A DNA stretch of 64,000 nt, taken from Camarhynchus parvulus (lineage: Eukaryota; Chordata; Aves; Passeriformes; Thraupidae). The stretch spans positions 15,977,820-16,041,819 of the forward strand of contig NC_044582.1 of NCBI RefSeq assembly GCF_901933205.1. Direction: 5' to 3'. Under the pieces are notes generated by a model. The model ran no database searches. It was not told the DNA's origin and saw only the letters and a program-made list of their open reading frames with translations. The translations under genes and the position numbers were made by a program. The first letter of the stretch is position 1, and each line of letters starts with the position of its first letter. Shown here piece after piece: positions 23,819-36,550 of this stretch.

Positions 23819-23948
23819 TGAGGTCAGGTTTGATGGGCCTTTGAGCAATCTAGTCTCAGGAAAGGTTTCCCTGCTATGGAAGGGGGTTGGAATGAGATGA
23901 TCTTCCAACCCAAAGCATTCTATCAGCATTCTATCTTTCTATGATTTT
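23819..23948 (+). mobile_element. CR1 LINE 3' tail, plus strand
   Basis: The sequence shows GAGGTCAGGTTTGATGGGCC, TTTGAGCAATCTAGTCTCAG, GGTTTCCCTGCTATGGAAGG, GGGTTGGAATGAGATGATC, and TTCCAACCCAAAGCATTC. It ends in the decayed terminal repeat ATTCTATCTTTCTATGATTTT. These are the last blocks of an avian CR1 in sense orientation. The copy is severely 5'-truncated and holds no coding sequence. Its similarity to the familiar CR1 3' end is better than that of the copy at 7745-8095, so it is likely younger. Confidence 0.9.
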
Positions 23949-24766
23949 GCTTAGTCCTGTTGCCTTTGGATACAGCCAGTGGCCCACTGATTAAACTGAA
24001 GTGATTTGGAGATAGGGATCAATAGCCCAAGGCTGGGGCCCATCACAAATTCTGTGAATTAAGAATGGTAGGTGTTGGAAGTGAACATATCACAGACAGT
24101 CACAGCTGAAATTTTTCCACACATTTATGAGCATTTGCAAGGCAGTTTTGTGGAATAAACAAGTAAATAGCAGCATGGAGTGCTATTTCTAGAGAATTTA
24201 CCAATTGGAGAAGGACCAAAACCTGCAGAGAAGTTGGTTTGTGATAAGATAACCGCTTCAAGGCTGGTGAGTCCTCCCTTGCCAGTGTGCTACCATTCAA
24301 TTAATAAAGGTGCTCTGCAAGAAATTAACTGTCTTGATCTGTACATCCATCCAGCAAAGAGATGGTCTTGGTAGTGTTCACCTGATGGGTGGCCCAAGAT
24401 AAATGTGCTCTTTGTGTTATTTTAACAGTCCCTCTTCATGAGTCAGTGCCCTGGCATCTGCTCCCAAACTGTTCCCATCCTGTTCAGAAAACTGACCTGC
24501 ATATAGATTGGTCTTAATGATCAAATGTTTAAAAATTCATTGCACAAGAACAGCTGAAAGCAGTTGATTGGTTTGAACTTTATTGTATGCACCTCGATTC
24601 CCAGATCTGCAGTAAAGGGGAAGGTCAGCTGGTAAACATTTGAGCATTTAAAAATAAAAAGGGATGGATTTCCCGCTACTCGGGCCTTTTATGTTCAACC
24701 TCAGTACAGACCTGGATGTGCTGAGGTATTTCTCATGTGTATGATTTAAATCCACCTGGACACTGT
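23949..24766. other. non-coding DNA, nothing recognised
   Basis: No gene or repeat recognised. Confidence 0.55.
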
Positions 24767-24859
24767 GGGCCACATCTTCCCTCAGCTGGCGTAAATCAGC
24801 ATAGTCCCTTTGAAGTTAATGAAGAAAAGCTAACTTTGCACCAGCTGAGGATCTGGCCC
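24767..24859. mobile_element. ancient palindromic (MITE-like) element
   Basis: The left end GGGCCACATC...CTCAGCTGGCGTAAA is the imperfect reverse complement of the right end TTTGCACCAGCTGAGGATCTGGCCC. The centre, CCCTTTGAAGTTAATGAAG, resembles 'cccattgaagtcaatggag'. This matches an old palindromic repeat that I recall from amniote genomes ('gggccagatcctcagctggtgtaaat ... atttacaccagctgaggatctggccc'). It probably moved as a non-autonomous DNA transposon. I do not assign a family name. Confidence 0.7.
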
Positions 24860-27061
24860 AGTGTTACTGTAACTTATTATTTCAAGAATCCACAAGATAT
24901 TCCTGAGAAATAGCAGAGTATTTAGAAAGACAAAGTTCCTGACCTGATTATTCTAAAAGCACAGTCTTTCAAGACATTAATTGCCCCAAATTCCCTGTGA
25001 CAAGCAGAGCTGGAAATCTCAGTATGGGGTCAAACTTAAAGTTACACCTAAGGGCTCAGAGGGAATAACATACCAAGAGAAATCAAAATGAATGTTAATA
25101 TGCTCCCCTCTTCTTGATGGTCCTTCTTTATTTTATTTTAGACATAATCTTCAAATATATTTTAATTTTTATTCTGATTATAATATTGAAAAATCAAAAC
25201 GGTTTTTATTCAGTGTCATTAAATGGTGGCAGAGTGCAAAAAAGTAACAAGTACTATCTTCTTTTTATCAAAGTACTTGCCATGTTTTGAGAACTTGAGT
25301 AAGAGCAAACGTGCCATAAATCAGATTTTTAGGTAGATTGCATATGAAAATTTTGTGTGGATACACAATCAAAGAGCCAATCCCGGGAACATTAGGAGGG
25401 CAGCAACAGTGATGGAAAGAGAATTTGCCTTTTGGGAACCCGTTTGTTTTTCCTTGATTTGCCTTCACCGTAGGTGGGAGATACCCAGCATTACCTGACC
25501 AGAGGAGGTGGCTGTGTGATAGCAAATTGCTTGGTGCTGCTGTGAATCAGTAAATAAATACAATGTGTTCTCTGAAGACATCTGCAGTTTGTCAGGATAA
25601 TTGGTCCAGGAGCATTAGGTGATGCCCATTACTCCGTCTTTGATCCCGCTGCCCTAGTGTGCATTTTTCTCTCAAGTCATGGGAACAAGCCTTAATCACA
25701 GGCACACCTTAGGACACCGCAGTCATGGCACCACATCCATGGGGACAGAGGGATCTGCCCCAAAAGGAGTAATTCCCACAGTGCTCTCCTGCTTTGGCCA
25801 TGGGGAAGAAGCACAAAGTGTAACAGCATCTCCTCATGCACATGCAGGGGAATGTATGGCATCAGTCCTTGGAGACCTCCTCAGTCCCGTTTCAGACCTC
25901 CTCAGGCCCATTTCAGCTCTTCCAGCAGGATTTCACCAACAGCAGGCACACGACTTTCACTAACCCCACTCCCAAGCAATGCTCAGGACAAAATTTCTCA
26001 ACTTTTTTGTCTGCAAAGTCCCGGTCAGTTCTTACCAGCTTGAGCTCTAGTATTTATTATTCCCGTCTTCCAACAAATACGTAAAATTCACTTCAGTCTA
26101 AATCATTCAAGCATGGCAACTCTAATAATGATGTTTTAATAGCGTCTACAGTGCTAAAGTTTGTTGAAATCTGATATCTGAGGCTAGCTAATATAAGCTG
26201 TATCATCCCCTTTTTAATAAAACTGTTACTCTAATAGGGAACTCAGTTGTACTTTACTGATAAAGACTAATGATTTTAAGCATGACTTTTTCCTCCTGTA
26301 TTTGTGATTTTCATTTCAACCAAGATTACTCTGTTGTTTCAGCACACAAGCAGTAATGTTCTGCCATCTAAGTACATTTTGTTCACCTCAGAGAATTTAG
26401 GTAACTAATTATCCAGAACTACTGAGGCGGTTACTGTTTGCTTCCTGTTCTATTGCATAGCAATATAAGTTTTCTGTAATGGAACAAAAATAATCCAAAT
26501 TCTTTGCTCTGTATACCAAGAGCTCCCTTTTAAAATGCCTGGTTCTGTTGCCTGCAAATTTTTTTGTAATGAGGACTCTGGATCAGCTTAACAAGGTTAA
26601 CATTGTTTTGGGGGTTGCAGATGTGGACTTTACATAGTTTTTAATGAAATCAAGCCCAAAAGAGGCTCAATAAACAAATGACAATGTTTGGAAAAGAGAG
26701 GAACTCATTTCCTTTGATAGGGTGCAGGGAATTTAACCAATCTGTGTTTATAATTACTGTCTGGTTTAGTTAGTGTGAAAGAATCTACTTGTTACCAATT
26801 TATAAATAAACAAACTAGACCTGCTTTTTCCCATTCTGCAGCAGTTTTCTCAGAGTTTATTTTCTATTTATTTGACTACAGAGCACTTACTGTACGTTTA
26901 ATACTCAAATTATTTGGTTTTTTGTTTTTTGGATCTCCTTTAACTATATACCACTACTTCTGAAATTTTGGACTGCTTGGCAAAATTTGCACCTTGTCAT
27001 TATAAGTTCTATTAAATACTTTTACTGTATCAAAACTATCATTGTTAGTTAAAAATAGTCA
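24860..27061. other. non-coding DNA with a short 21-bp duplication
   Basis: No gene recognised. At 25873-25914 a 21-bp unit (AGACCTCCTCAGTCCCGTTTC and AGACCTCCTCAGGCCCATTTC) is repeated twice head to tail with two mismatches. The frames at 25679-25963, 25836-26084 and 25852-26043 overlap this duplication in different phases and are not credible. From about 26080 onward the DNA is AT-rich and unique-looking. Confidence 0.55.
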
Positions 27062-27083
27062 GGGGGTGGAGGGGTGGGAGGGG
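27062..27083 (+). other. G-quadruplex motif
   Basis: Four G runs of 5, 4, 3 and 4 bases (27062-27066, 27071-27074, 27076-27078, 27080-27083) are joined by loops TGGA, T and A. This fits the usual G3+N1-7 pattern with very short loops, so it should be stable. It stands out in AT-rich DNA. Confidence 0.8.
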
Positions 27084-28768
27084 AGAAATCTGTTGTCCAC
27101 ATTTTGATCCTTGGTAATTTACCAAAGATATCGTTTTTCTTGGCAGTCTTCTGTATGGGCTAAGTTGCTACTGCTTAGTTAATTGTAAACCAAAATCAAA
27201 TTAACAGTCTTTGAAGGTTTTGGCTGCTACAAATGTGGAATTTTAAGCAAATTAAAAATCCAACATTTGGACTGCCTAAAATGACACAATTTGCTGTTGT
27301 GGAAATTAGAGTCTAAATTTTCAGTTACACAGAGTTGCAGACACTTTAATAGATCTAATTTTTGTATAGCTCTTTGAATCTGTATTCATGACTCATTATT
27401 CCATTTTCTTTTTAATTCTTTCCATGATATATGCAGATTTCATTTTAAAATCTTTTTTATTTATTTGGAAATGAAGGTTCAGTTCAACTTTGCATCAGCC
27501 ATAATTAGCCTTAAGATATTTTTTTCGTTTATACGGAAGTAAGTAATTAAAATTGTAATTTCTTGCTCTCTAACAGCAGTCACAGAGGTACAGCATTATT
27601 TAGCAAGTGACTGGTTTTGTTCCCCTGCATAAGTCTATGCTTTTATGATTTTGTGAGTTCTTTGTAGTCACCACCAGGTTTTTGTAACTGGGATGTGAGT
27701 TTACCTTTGTTTTGGAAATTGCATAAATCTATCAGGAAATTCTGAAAAATCAATAAACTAATTTTATCGTTGGAGATATGTAAAGCAGTAAGCACTTTCC
27801 AGATGTGGCTGGGGATAGAAGCAAAGAAAACTGCTCTGTTCTAGGAGAGGAAAAACTGTTGACATTTCTTTGAAGTATAATCTCTTTTGTTTATTTGGGT
27901 TTTAATAGCTTCCAGCAGTTAGCTGCATATTTTTAAACTGATGTTGCTTGCATACTTATTTTCTAAGGTTTGTGAGTGGCATTCATTGACTGCCATATGT
28001 TTAAAGGCTAACCTGGATGTTGATGAATGAATGAGATTGATGAGGAGAAGGGAGTTTTAACTAAAGATGGACTCAAACGAAAATTCTTGATCCACACGTT
28101 ACCTGAACTCTGAAGGTATTTGAAATTCAAACAGCCAAGGCTGGATTTCACAAAGGTTTATTTCATTTCTGACTTCATTGCTGCTTATTCAGGATTCTGG
28201 CTGCTTAGCAAGAATTAAAATACCTAGGTAGGAAGTCTAACACTTTCAGTCCAATGTTATAAATCACCTTTTTTCTCCAAGCAGAAATTCTCCCTGACAA
28301 AAAATTACCTGGAAAGTAGCCAGTTGTATAGTGCCATGGGACTTTCATGCCACTGTACTTTCCTAAAGGTGTCTTATCAAACACATGTCCTTGGCCTTCC
28401 CTCTACCCTGGACTAGGGAGCATTTCCAATTGGAATCTGGATGCTGTTCATTGATTCATTCATGACTTTAACTAGGATCTTAAAATAATGTTCTCACTTC
28501 CCTGTGCCCAAATTACTAGAATATTATAGAAGAAGTACTTTGTGGATAGATCATTGGAGAGTAGGATTTGTGAATTAAACCTTTCTCTGACATCTTGTGC
28601 TTTGGTGGAGCATGAGGCTTTTTTGGCTAATACACAAAATATTTTAGATATTTAACTCCACATGTTTTGGTGTGAAATAGGTGCCTATGTATTTTCTGGA
28701 AGGATGGACCTTGCAGTCCAGCACCCACCTGGGTGAATGGGAAGCTTCCTACCCTGGATGAGGCCCAT
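27084..28768. other. AT-rich non-coding DNA, nothing recognised
   Basis: Long AT-rich stretch with no gene and no repeat that I recognise. Its unique character makes it a reasonable place to look for conserved non-coding elements. Confidence 0.55.
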
Positions 28769-28880
28769 TGTCTCCACCTCCTTTAGCCCATCTGTAAAAT
28801 GGAGTAGAAATACTTATCTAAATTCATAATGAGATTTCAAACTATTGGTCTGGAAAGTGCTACAGAAGTGTGAAACCCTA
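28769..28880 (+). mobile_element. MIR-like SINE relic
   Basis: TGTCTCCACCTCCTTTAGCC leads into CCATCTGTAAAATGGAGTAGAAATACTTATCT, followed by ATAATGAGATTTCA and GGAAAGTGCTACAGAAG. This is the sense order of the MIR 3' half: 'cctcagtttccccatctgtaaaatggggataataatacctacct', then 'gtgaggatta', then 'gtaaagcgcttagaac'. The TCTGTAAAATGG block is the best-conserved part and is intact. Confidence 0.6.
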
Positions 28881-29037
28881 ATGAAGAGGAGAGCAATTAT
28901 TCCAAATGTATCAATTTGCAGTGTAAGATTTTTTAAAGAAGTCATTATGATTTCTTAGTATAAATGTACCTATTCAGAAGAATGGCTTTACAAATCATTT
29001 ATTACTGTAATAACAGCTATTTTGAGCTGAGATATCA

Positions 29038-29185
29038 GGGTGCAATCCAAAGCCCATTAAAGTCAGTGGAAAGATTCCTACAGATGCTAGTGCATTTTAT
29101 GTCTGTCTTTAAGCACATGCTTAATATTAAAGTCAAGGAGACTTAACTGTCTACCAGAAGTTAAGTACTGAAACAGGCCCTAGTC
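29038..29185. mobile_element. ancient amniote repeat relic, palindrome class
   Basis: CAATCCAAAGCCCATTAAAGTCAGTGGAAAGATTCC at the left, then GTCTTTAAGCACATGCTTAATATTAAAGTCAAGG, and finally AGTTAAGTACTGAAACAGGCCCTA. These resemble old palindromic repeats with cores such as 'cccattgaagtcaatgg' and 'taagcacatgcttaa', closed by 'caggccc'. The left part is related to the element at 54578-54635, which carries the complementary half. The copy may be a composite of two such repeats. Confidence 0.45.
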
Positions 29186-31803
29186 CTTTGTCTCATCCTG
29201 GGCAAAAATGCTTCTTGAATAAGTCTTCTTAAGGAAAAGTAAATCAACCATCCTAAAATTTTCACTTCTTGAGCGTGAAGCTCTGGTGCACAAGGTAAAT
29301 ACTCTCCCTGCTGGGAGTACAAGTGTGGAGCTGGCATTGTACCTTGTAACTTATTGGTCCAGCAAAAATGTGCAGCATATTAAATATTAAATGGGTTATT
29401 AAAAAATATTCATGTGACAAGCAAATTTAACACACAAATCATTAGAGCTGGTCTAAGTGGCTGAAAAGGGATTGACATTGAAAAATGAAAATTATTTTGG
29501 AAAGTAAGTGGAAACTTAAAAAAACTCAAAACACAACTATGTATGAGCTCGTGACATTTCCTAATGATTTATGTAATATACTGTATGAGAATACAATTTA
29601 ATTTGACTTCAGATGCACTGTTGGCTGTTGCCAAACTCCAGCACACAGTAAGCATTTCAGATTTGAGAGCAGCTTATATTTTTTCCTATAAAAATAAATA
29701 AGATTGAAACAAACTTCTCATTCAACCTCAATTTTTTATTATTTAGAAGGATTTGATTGGCTATGAAATGTTTTGTGTAGAAAGAGTCTCTTTATATAAT
29801 TTCAGTGCTGCATTTCAAGAAAGTTTGTAATTGTCCTGTATACTTTAAAAGTACAAACACTAATTATGTCTGGTTTGATACATTTTAATGGTCTTGGAGT
29901 TCTAAAAATTAATGGTCAGGAAGCTTTGCAAATTAACTTTCATTTGGTTTCTGGGTTGAAATTCATCACTAAACAATGCTCCTTACATATTAGTAATAAA
30001 ATTATTCCAAATGATGCTACTTGAACAGTTGCTCTAGCTACATATTAAGATTTGCTCTGTTTTTCATGTGTTTTCCATCAAGGAAGTCTGTGGTTACCTT
30101 CCTGATTCTGCTGGACTGGAAAAACATAGCTAATATGGTGTGATCTGGAGAAAGCTTTGATGCAGGGGCTTTACAAATAAACCTCCAGATGCCATATGGT
30201 TTACATTCATCTCTCAATTTATTTCCTATAAATGTCTATTGAATATTCCATTGAACCAACACATGTGAAACTAGAGCTGGAAAAGAGAGTGAGGTATAGA
30301 ATGCTTTGTGGCAGCATGTGATTATCATATTTCTTTTCCAATATTGCTACCAGCCTTAAACGCACGGTAAATTAGTCAAATGCCAAAGTTCTCAGAGTTA
30401 GGGTGGAAAATAAAGAAACAATATTTTAAACCCTACAAAAACAAACACTTCTCTCTCGCATGTTGTAATGTATCTCTCACACTAGAGCTGGTTCTCCTCT
30501 GCAGTAAAGCTGACTTGTGTGTTTGGTTTCTGTCACTAGAAAATTAAAGTCCAGGGGAACTCTGTGGGAAAGAAAACGCTGTTAAAACTTTGCAAAGGGG
30601 AAAGAAATTAAGGCTAAGAAGGTTAGATGTATATTTGGGCTTGATTAACTAATACTGCGTATCAGAGCTCTCCACCCTTCTTAGTTTCTCTTCTTTCTGA
30701 AGTCCAGCAGCATAACTTATACACATCAGAGTAGCACATCTCAGTCAATGGGCCTTTCTTAGGGCTGCATTTACTCAAAAAGAACTCCACTTCTCCAAAA
30801 GTTCCTCATGGTAGAGGTTCCATCCCCAAAAGGAACTCTCCATGTACTGTTTTGTGCTTCTCTCATCTCTGTGAACCCCCATGCACAAGTCCCCCAGTCC
30901 CTGCTCCAGGCACTTGGCTATTGGAAATTACGTCTGAAAATTAGGAGAAAGACCCTATTTGAGTACAGATGAGGAAAAAAGCTTCTGTTGAGATGGACTA
31001 ATTTGTTTTACAGAGCTAAACTTTTCCATAACCCAGCTTTAATGAACTTACCAGCTCGGACTTTTAGTTTATGTTGATCAAAGGAACATATTTCTGTGCA
31101 GCTTATGGAAGAGCTTCCCTCTCCCTCCAAGACAAGTTGGTTTGCATTTATCCATGCTTCTGTCTGAGACAGAATGCAAATTTCTCACCTACCCAGACTG
31201 TCTACATAAGGCTGAAAACCCACTTAAGACCTGCTTATGCTTTACCAAGCTTATTAGCTCAAATACCATGGGCAGGAAATCTTTCCCCTTAACTCATTTC
31301 AGCTAAGAATTTATCTGGAGGAGTCAGTACTGCATCTAGTCTGTGCTGGTCTTCTATCTGTAATTTTATTTTAGCCAAGAAACCTTGATTAAGTGAATCT
31401 TCAGATCACTGACCAACATATTAGAAAATTACTGTCATTCATCTGTCTTTATGATACCAGATTGAAAAGCTCTAGTCAGCAGCAGAAAGTCCTATTCATT
31501 GCAGCTGAAAAACAGGCTTCATTCTAATGTGAGTTCCATAAATAGCAAAAACAGTTAGGAAAGCAACCAAATCCACAGATGAAAAATAAGGTAACTAAAT
31601 TTTTTACTCCATGCATCATCCTCTTATGTTCCACTGAGACTAAGGCTGGGAAATCCTATATTTAACATACTAAACTTTGATGTCTTCTACAGGGCTACTA
31701 CTCAGGTATGTTTGATTGAAGAGATGAATGGAAAAAAATCTTTGTTTATCCTCAGCCATAAAAGATGTTAAAGACACTTTTCATGTATTTTCCATATTAT
31801 TAT
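29186..31803. other. AT-rich non-coding DNA, nothing recognised
   Basis: No gene or confident repeat. An exact ATGCAAAT octamer is at 31174-31181. A 73-codon frame at 31071-31292 has no domain. Confidence 0.55.
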
Positions 31804-31831
31804 TTTTATTATTATTATTATTATTATTATT
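31804..31831. repeat. (TTA)n microsatellite
   Basis: About nine uninterrupted TTA/ATT units, preceded by an interrupted TTATTATTTTTA. Likely length-polymorphic. Confidence 0.9.
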
Positions 31832-34800
31832 GCAAGGCAGAAATTGCCAGACATTACTGGGCAGAAATCTTTAGAGTTTCCTTTGAGAAATAAGGTATTG
31901 GATTATTAAAATTAAAAAGGCCAGAAAATTAGACTCCTACATAGTTGCAATGGCCACGCACAGGTTCTGACAAGAGTATTGAATTGCTAAGAAATTTGTC
32001 AAAACAACTTGCATGTAAGAGAAAAACAAACTGCTGGCAAGTAAATTATATTATATACCAGGGTGGAAATATCAGTCCCTTCCTATTCAACTCCAAGAGC
32101 AATAAAAAAGGACTTTTTACTGTTCCCATGTACAGTAAATGTAATAATTTTCATTTTTGTGAAGTGTTATCATTTCAACTAAATTTCCTCAGTGACTCAC
32201 CAGTTTCTTTTCTTGGCAGTTTGTTACTACACTGTCCTCTTGGATTAAAAAAAATAAAAAATAAAGCTTTCAGTATAGGATAGGATGGGACTTTTTCAAT
32301 GTAGTAAGTAAGAAACAACAATTTTGACTTATCTTTACATGTCCTGTAAGTTTTTGGAGGAATTAAGTAGGGCTGTGAAGCGGTGAGCCCTCTTCATCCC
32401 ACCTGCCAGCTTCCCTGTTCTCCTCAAGATCTCATCTTGGACAGCCTCTCCTTTTATTTTTTCCTTTAGTTGTTAAAGTGCTGAATAGCTCCCAAATACA
32501 CCAGCAGCATGACATGCTATATTTTCTAAATACTCTCTTACTAAGTACCAAGGGACTCTTGGAAAAAGCACATCAAAACCCACAGATCCAAACCCAAGTC
32601 TTGTCTTCCTTTGGCTTCCTATCTCCCAGCCTCATGATCCCACAGGGCCCCTTGACTGAGATATTTAATTCAACTCCAAAATGTTGCCTGTTCCCTACCT
32701 TTCCAGCTCCAGATGTCTGGGTAGCAAACCTGTTTAAAAATACTGCTCCTGTTTGTCCTCACCCCTATTTTCTTCCTAAAGCAAATTCCTGCTGCAGTTC
32801 CCATGCACTGAGCAGCTGGAAATGAGAAACCATCCCAAAAGTTTGGATGGAGCCATAGATTTTGTGCTGGTGTCCCCAGGTCAGTGAGGAGGGTGACAAG
32901 TGACGATGCCATGGCTTTGCTTGCTTCACCCCAATGGAGACACCTTGCACTGCCAAGGGGGCTGTGCCCAGTTCTGGTGTGTCTCATGAAATCCTCTTCA
33001 GGCCTGAAGGCATAACCAAGCAAAGTGGGTTAGAACATTATAAATGAAGCTTACAATTTCCACAAAAAGCCCATGTTTGCACCCAAAGCAGTGCAGTTCA
33101 GGGTTTTTTTTGCATTCAGGCAGTATTGGGCAGGATGTGACCAGGAGACAGCTGAAGTAACGTGATAGAAAGGCTATGCATGGGGAACAGCAACCACACA
33201 GATGATGCTGCTAAAAGCAAGGCTTTCTCATCAAACTAAACCTAAACAAGTCTGACTTGTGCAGAGCCCCGAGGTCATGCTGGCCTTCAGTGTGGGTGAT
33301 TTTTACCTCTCCCAGGATCAACACTGCTACTCTTCTTGGCCAGGAGTCTCTCTCCATCACTGAGGTTTCCAGGGCAGAAGTGCTCTGGCATTTCCTGAGC
33401 TGTCGCTCGGTTTCAGCAGCTCTGCAGCTGTTGTTGTACCTCTTGTTTTGTACCTCCTAGGGCTCAGTCATGTGTCTGCTTCTTAGAAATAATTACATGG
33501 GTTATAAACGCTTTCTTACATTCTTCCACAATGCTCAGCCAAGTCCTCATATTCAGCTGGTATAATAAAGCAATTCTAGGTATTTTCTTGTTCTGTTCAC
33601 GTTCAAGGTTTTCAGACACATTCTTCTACGATGGCTCTGCTGCTGTCTTTGTTCAGGATGGAGTCTGCCAAAGATCTCTTCCCAGAATGATCTTATTCAC
33701 CAGAAGCAGCATGGAACAAACTCTCCAGCCTGCTAGGAACTGGGCACTCATATGGAGAGTTTCCTCAGTCAGTGTCAAGGAAAACCATCCCATGGTCATT
33801 CCCTGCAGTACCCGTTAGACACATGGCTACGGGAAGAGCCTCTTTGGTTGCTTCATCCCTTAGGAATGGGAAGGGTGAGCACAGAGATGTCTTCTGCCTC
33901 TCAGAGCCATGGAGAAAGGTGGCACTGTGCCCAAAGCAGAGATCTGGGGAGAGAAAGGAGCAGTCTCTCTCTTGACACTAGGCAGATGGGGTGGAAGAAA
34001 CAGAAATTTTTTTGCTAAGCTTGCAAAACAGGGAATTCAGCCAGGATTTACACTCTTACCTGCCTCTTCCATCACTTAGCCTGACACTTTACTCTCTAAG
34101 ACCCCAACTAGCTGTTGCTTAAGAGTAGAAGCACTGAAATTCAGACTACATTAAGCCTCTCAATGTTTAGCATATCCTGAAGTTGTCAGATGTTCACAGA
34201 GTTTGTCAGCCCAGGGTCCACCTGCTGCAGATACTGATTTCACATTTCTTCTGCTCATCTGGCCTGTGGACCCAGCTATGAAATCTCAGACAACGGCAGA
34301 TGAAAACATGTAAAAGGAAGGGAGGTGATGGTCATAGCCATGCCCACCAAAACTCTTGTTTTCAGCTTTAATTCATTACACCGCTGATGCTATATCTTCT
34401 GGGCTTCTGGGATCACAGAGGGCTTTTTTACTTTTGTGAAGCTCAAGCTGGAGTTAATTGACTATCACAACCTGGTTTTCTGTCTACTCTGCTGTTCAAA
34501 TCTTCCTTGCCTTCTGTGGTTACAGGCTTTAGCAAATAACTAGTCCATGAAAAATTGGTCACTGCAGGAGAAGGGAGGAAGCCTGTACACTTTGAAGCAA
34601 TATTTATGCTGAAAGGTGGGATGTGCTCTGAGAGTACTGTGAATTCATCTGTACAAGACGATTCATGCTCAGGACATGGTTCTAGCCACTAACTAATAGG
34701 GAAAATACCAGAACTTTAACTATATCTAGTGCCAGTTTTGGGGTAGGAAGGTAGGGAGTGGAAGGAATTAATGTTTGTCTTCTTCTCCCATCTTGAAAGG

Positions 34801-35033
34801 AAGGGCCTGAACGTTTCCCTTCAAGGCTGTGGTTCCTGAGTAGAGCTCACCTTGTAGTCCAAATTGAATTGTCTGTCTTCCTGAAAATTGTGGGATTTAG
34901 ATGATAGTTCCTATCAACTGCCCAGTTCTTGCCATCTCTTGAGCTCCATCCTGATGGATTTAAGAAGAACCACAAACATAGCTTCTGTGTTGTAGGTTCT
35001 GCTCTGTGGCAAAGCACCCATGTCTGTGCAACA
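31832..35033. other. non-coding DNA, no gene recognised
   Basis: No gene recognised. The frames of 112-117 codons (plus 31945-32283, plus 32478-32825, minus 32670-33023) overlap others and have no domain. Pyrimidine-rich GC patches at about 32600-32960 and 33240-34010 look like ordinary non-coding DNA. Confidence 0.55.
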
Positions 35034-35073
35034 GTAGGCACCTAAATACCCTTTGTAGGGAGATTTGGGTCTG
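35034..35073 (+). mobile_element. short relic of an ancient amniote repeat
   Basis: GTAGGCACCTAAATACCC followed by TTGTAGGGAGATTTGGGTCTG resembles 'taggcacctaaatacctttgaggatctgggcc', one arm of an old palindromic repeat related in style to 5748-5836. Only one arm is visible, so the assignment is weak. Confidence 0.35.
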
Positions 35074-35697
35074 TGCCAGTAGATACTGCTAAGAAAGCTG
35101 ACAGCACAAAACTCTTCACAGGTACAACACAGCCTCCTCTTCCTCCTGCAGGTATTTCCAGTGACCAGTGCAGGCAAGAGGCAGAGCCAAAGTTTCACTT
35201 GGTGTTCACATCAGGTCAAACTGAACCACTGTGATGGACTCACTCATGGGGGGATTTGTAAAAGCGCTAAGTTTTTCTGTGTTTGCATTTTCATTTCAGT
35301 ACTAATTGAAGGGAAGGGATAATACTTGGTCAGCAGAAACAGGAGTTGTCTCCCTGAACACACAGCCAGACAGATCTGATGAGGAGGACACAATATATTT
35401 ATACAGACCTTTTTCAAAGGGGAACCACACTTTAAATATTGATTTTCACTGGCATGCAAAATGCTGATATCTACAGTCAATTATGTCACCGCTTTATTAT
35501 TTTATTTTTTAAATAGATTTTCTACATGACAGGGTAGATCCTTAGTTCTCAGCCAAAAGAACCATCTCAGTAACATGCAATGAACTGTGGGTTTGACTGA
35601 AATCCAGCTGGAGCATAAATTTCAAATCCAATTAATTGTAAGCAATATCTTTAAGGCATTTGAAGAACTGTATCTTGCTTAAAATTTTCTAGTCTGT
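35074..35697. other. non-coding DNA, nothing recognised
   Basis: No gene or repeat recognised. Confidence 0.55.
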
Positions 35698-35800
35698 AAT
35701 ACATATATGTTATATACAATAGTGCATATTTATATATACACACAGGAGACATAGAAATATGTATATATACACCAGTTACAGTACTATATACAAAATTTTT
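35698..35800. repeat. TA/TATG-rich low-complexity tract
   Basis: Dense in ATATAT, TATATAC and ACACAC words (for example ATATTTATATATACACACA and ATGTATATATACACC) without a regular long period. It looks like a decayed dinucleotide microsatellite. Confidence 0.75.
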
Positions 35801-36550
35801 GAACTTGAATGAAAACTTTTGTGAGTTTTAGGAAAGTGTATTAGACTGTGCCTGCTCACATGATAAACACATGATATGGCAGTTATATAGTTCAAGTGTT
35901 CTGTACTCCCAATATTCATCTAATATTTTATAATAACTAGCATAAAACATCCTGTTATCGGGTTGGATTCAAATGTTCAAACTGGGATAAGTCAGGCCTA
36001 CCCATGCCCATTCACTCTGAGCTGCTGGTAGTTGCCTCATGCATTTTTGAATTCTATAGTATCAAAGACAAGACCTGCAGTGACAAAAAATTAACTGTTT
36101 TTTCTTTTGCTAAACTAACCCCACACCCCTGTTTGCCCATGAGGCAAACACTGCCCACGAATATTACTCCAGAAATTCTTGCCTCTCTTACAGTCAGGCA
36201 CAGGGACTCCACTGCCATGGTGAGGAACCAAAGTCTCACAGCCACACAAAATGCTTCCAAACCCTCAGATCTAGGGCAGCACTGTGGCCACCACTGAGGC
36301 TGGCAATGGCAGTATTGCCTTGCTGGGCCTTTAATTTCCCATCCATCAGTCTGGATTTCCAGTGCAATTTAGTTGCCTTTGTACCGAGATAAGCAATTTG
36401 TTTTATCTTTGCAAGAATGGTTGTCTTGGACTTCCCCAGTAGTCATCCCAAGGGTGATGACACATTCATATGACATCTGAAACAATGTGTGCAAGATTAC
36501 CTGGCCACAATTTATCGGGGAAGTGGATGAAAAATGCTTTCATTTAACTG
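35801..36550. other. non-coding DNA, nothing recognised
   Basis: No gene or repeat recognised. The 97-codon plus-strand frame at 36004-36297 is covered in antisense by another frame and has no domain. Confidence 0.55.
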
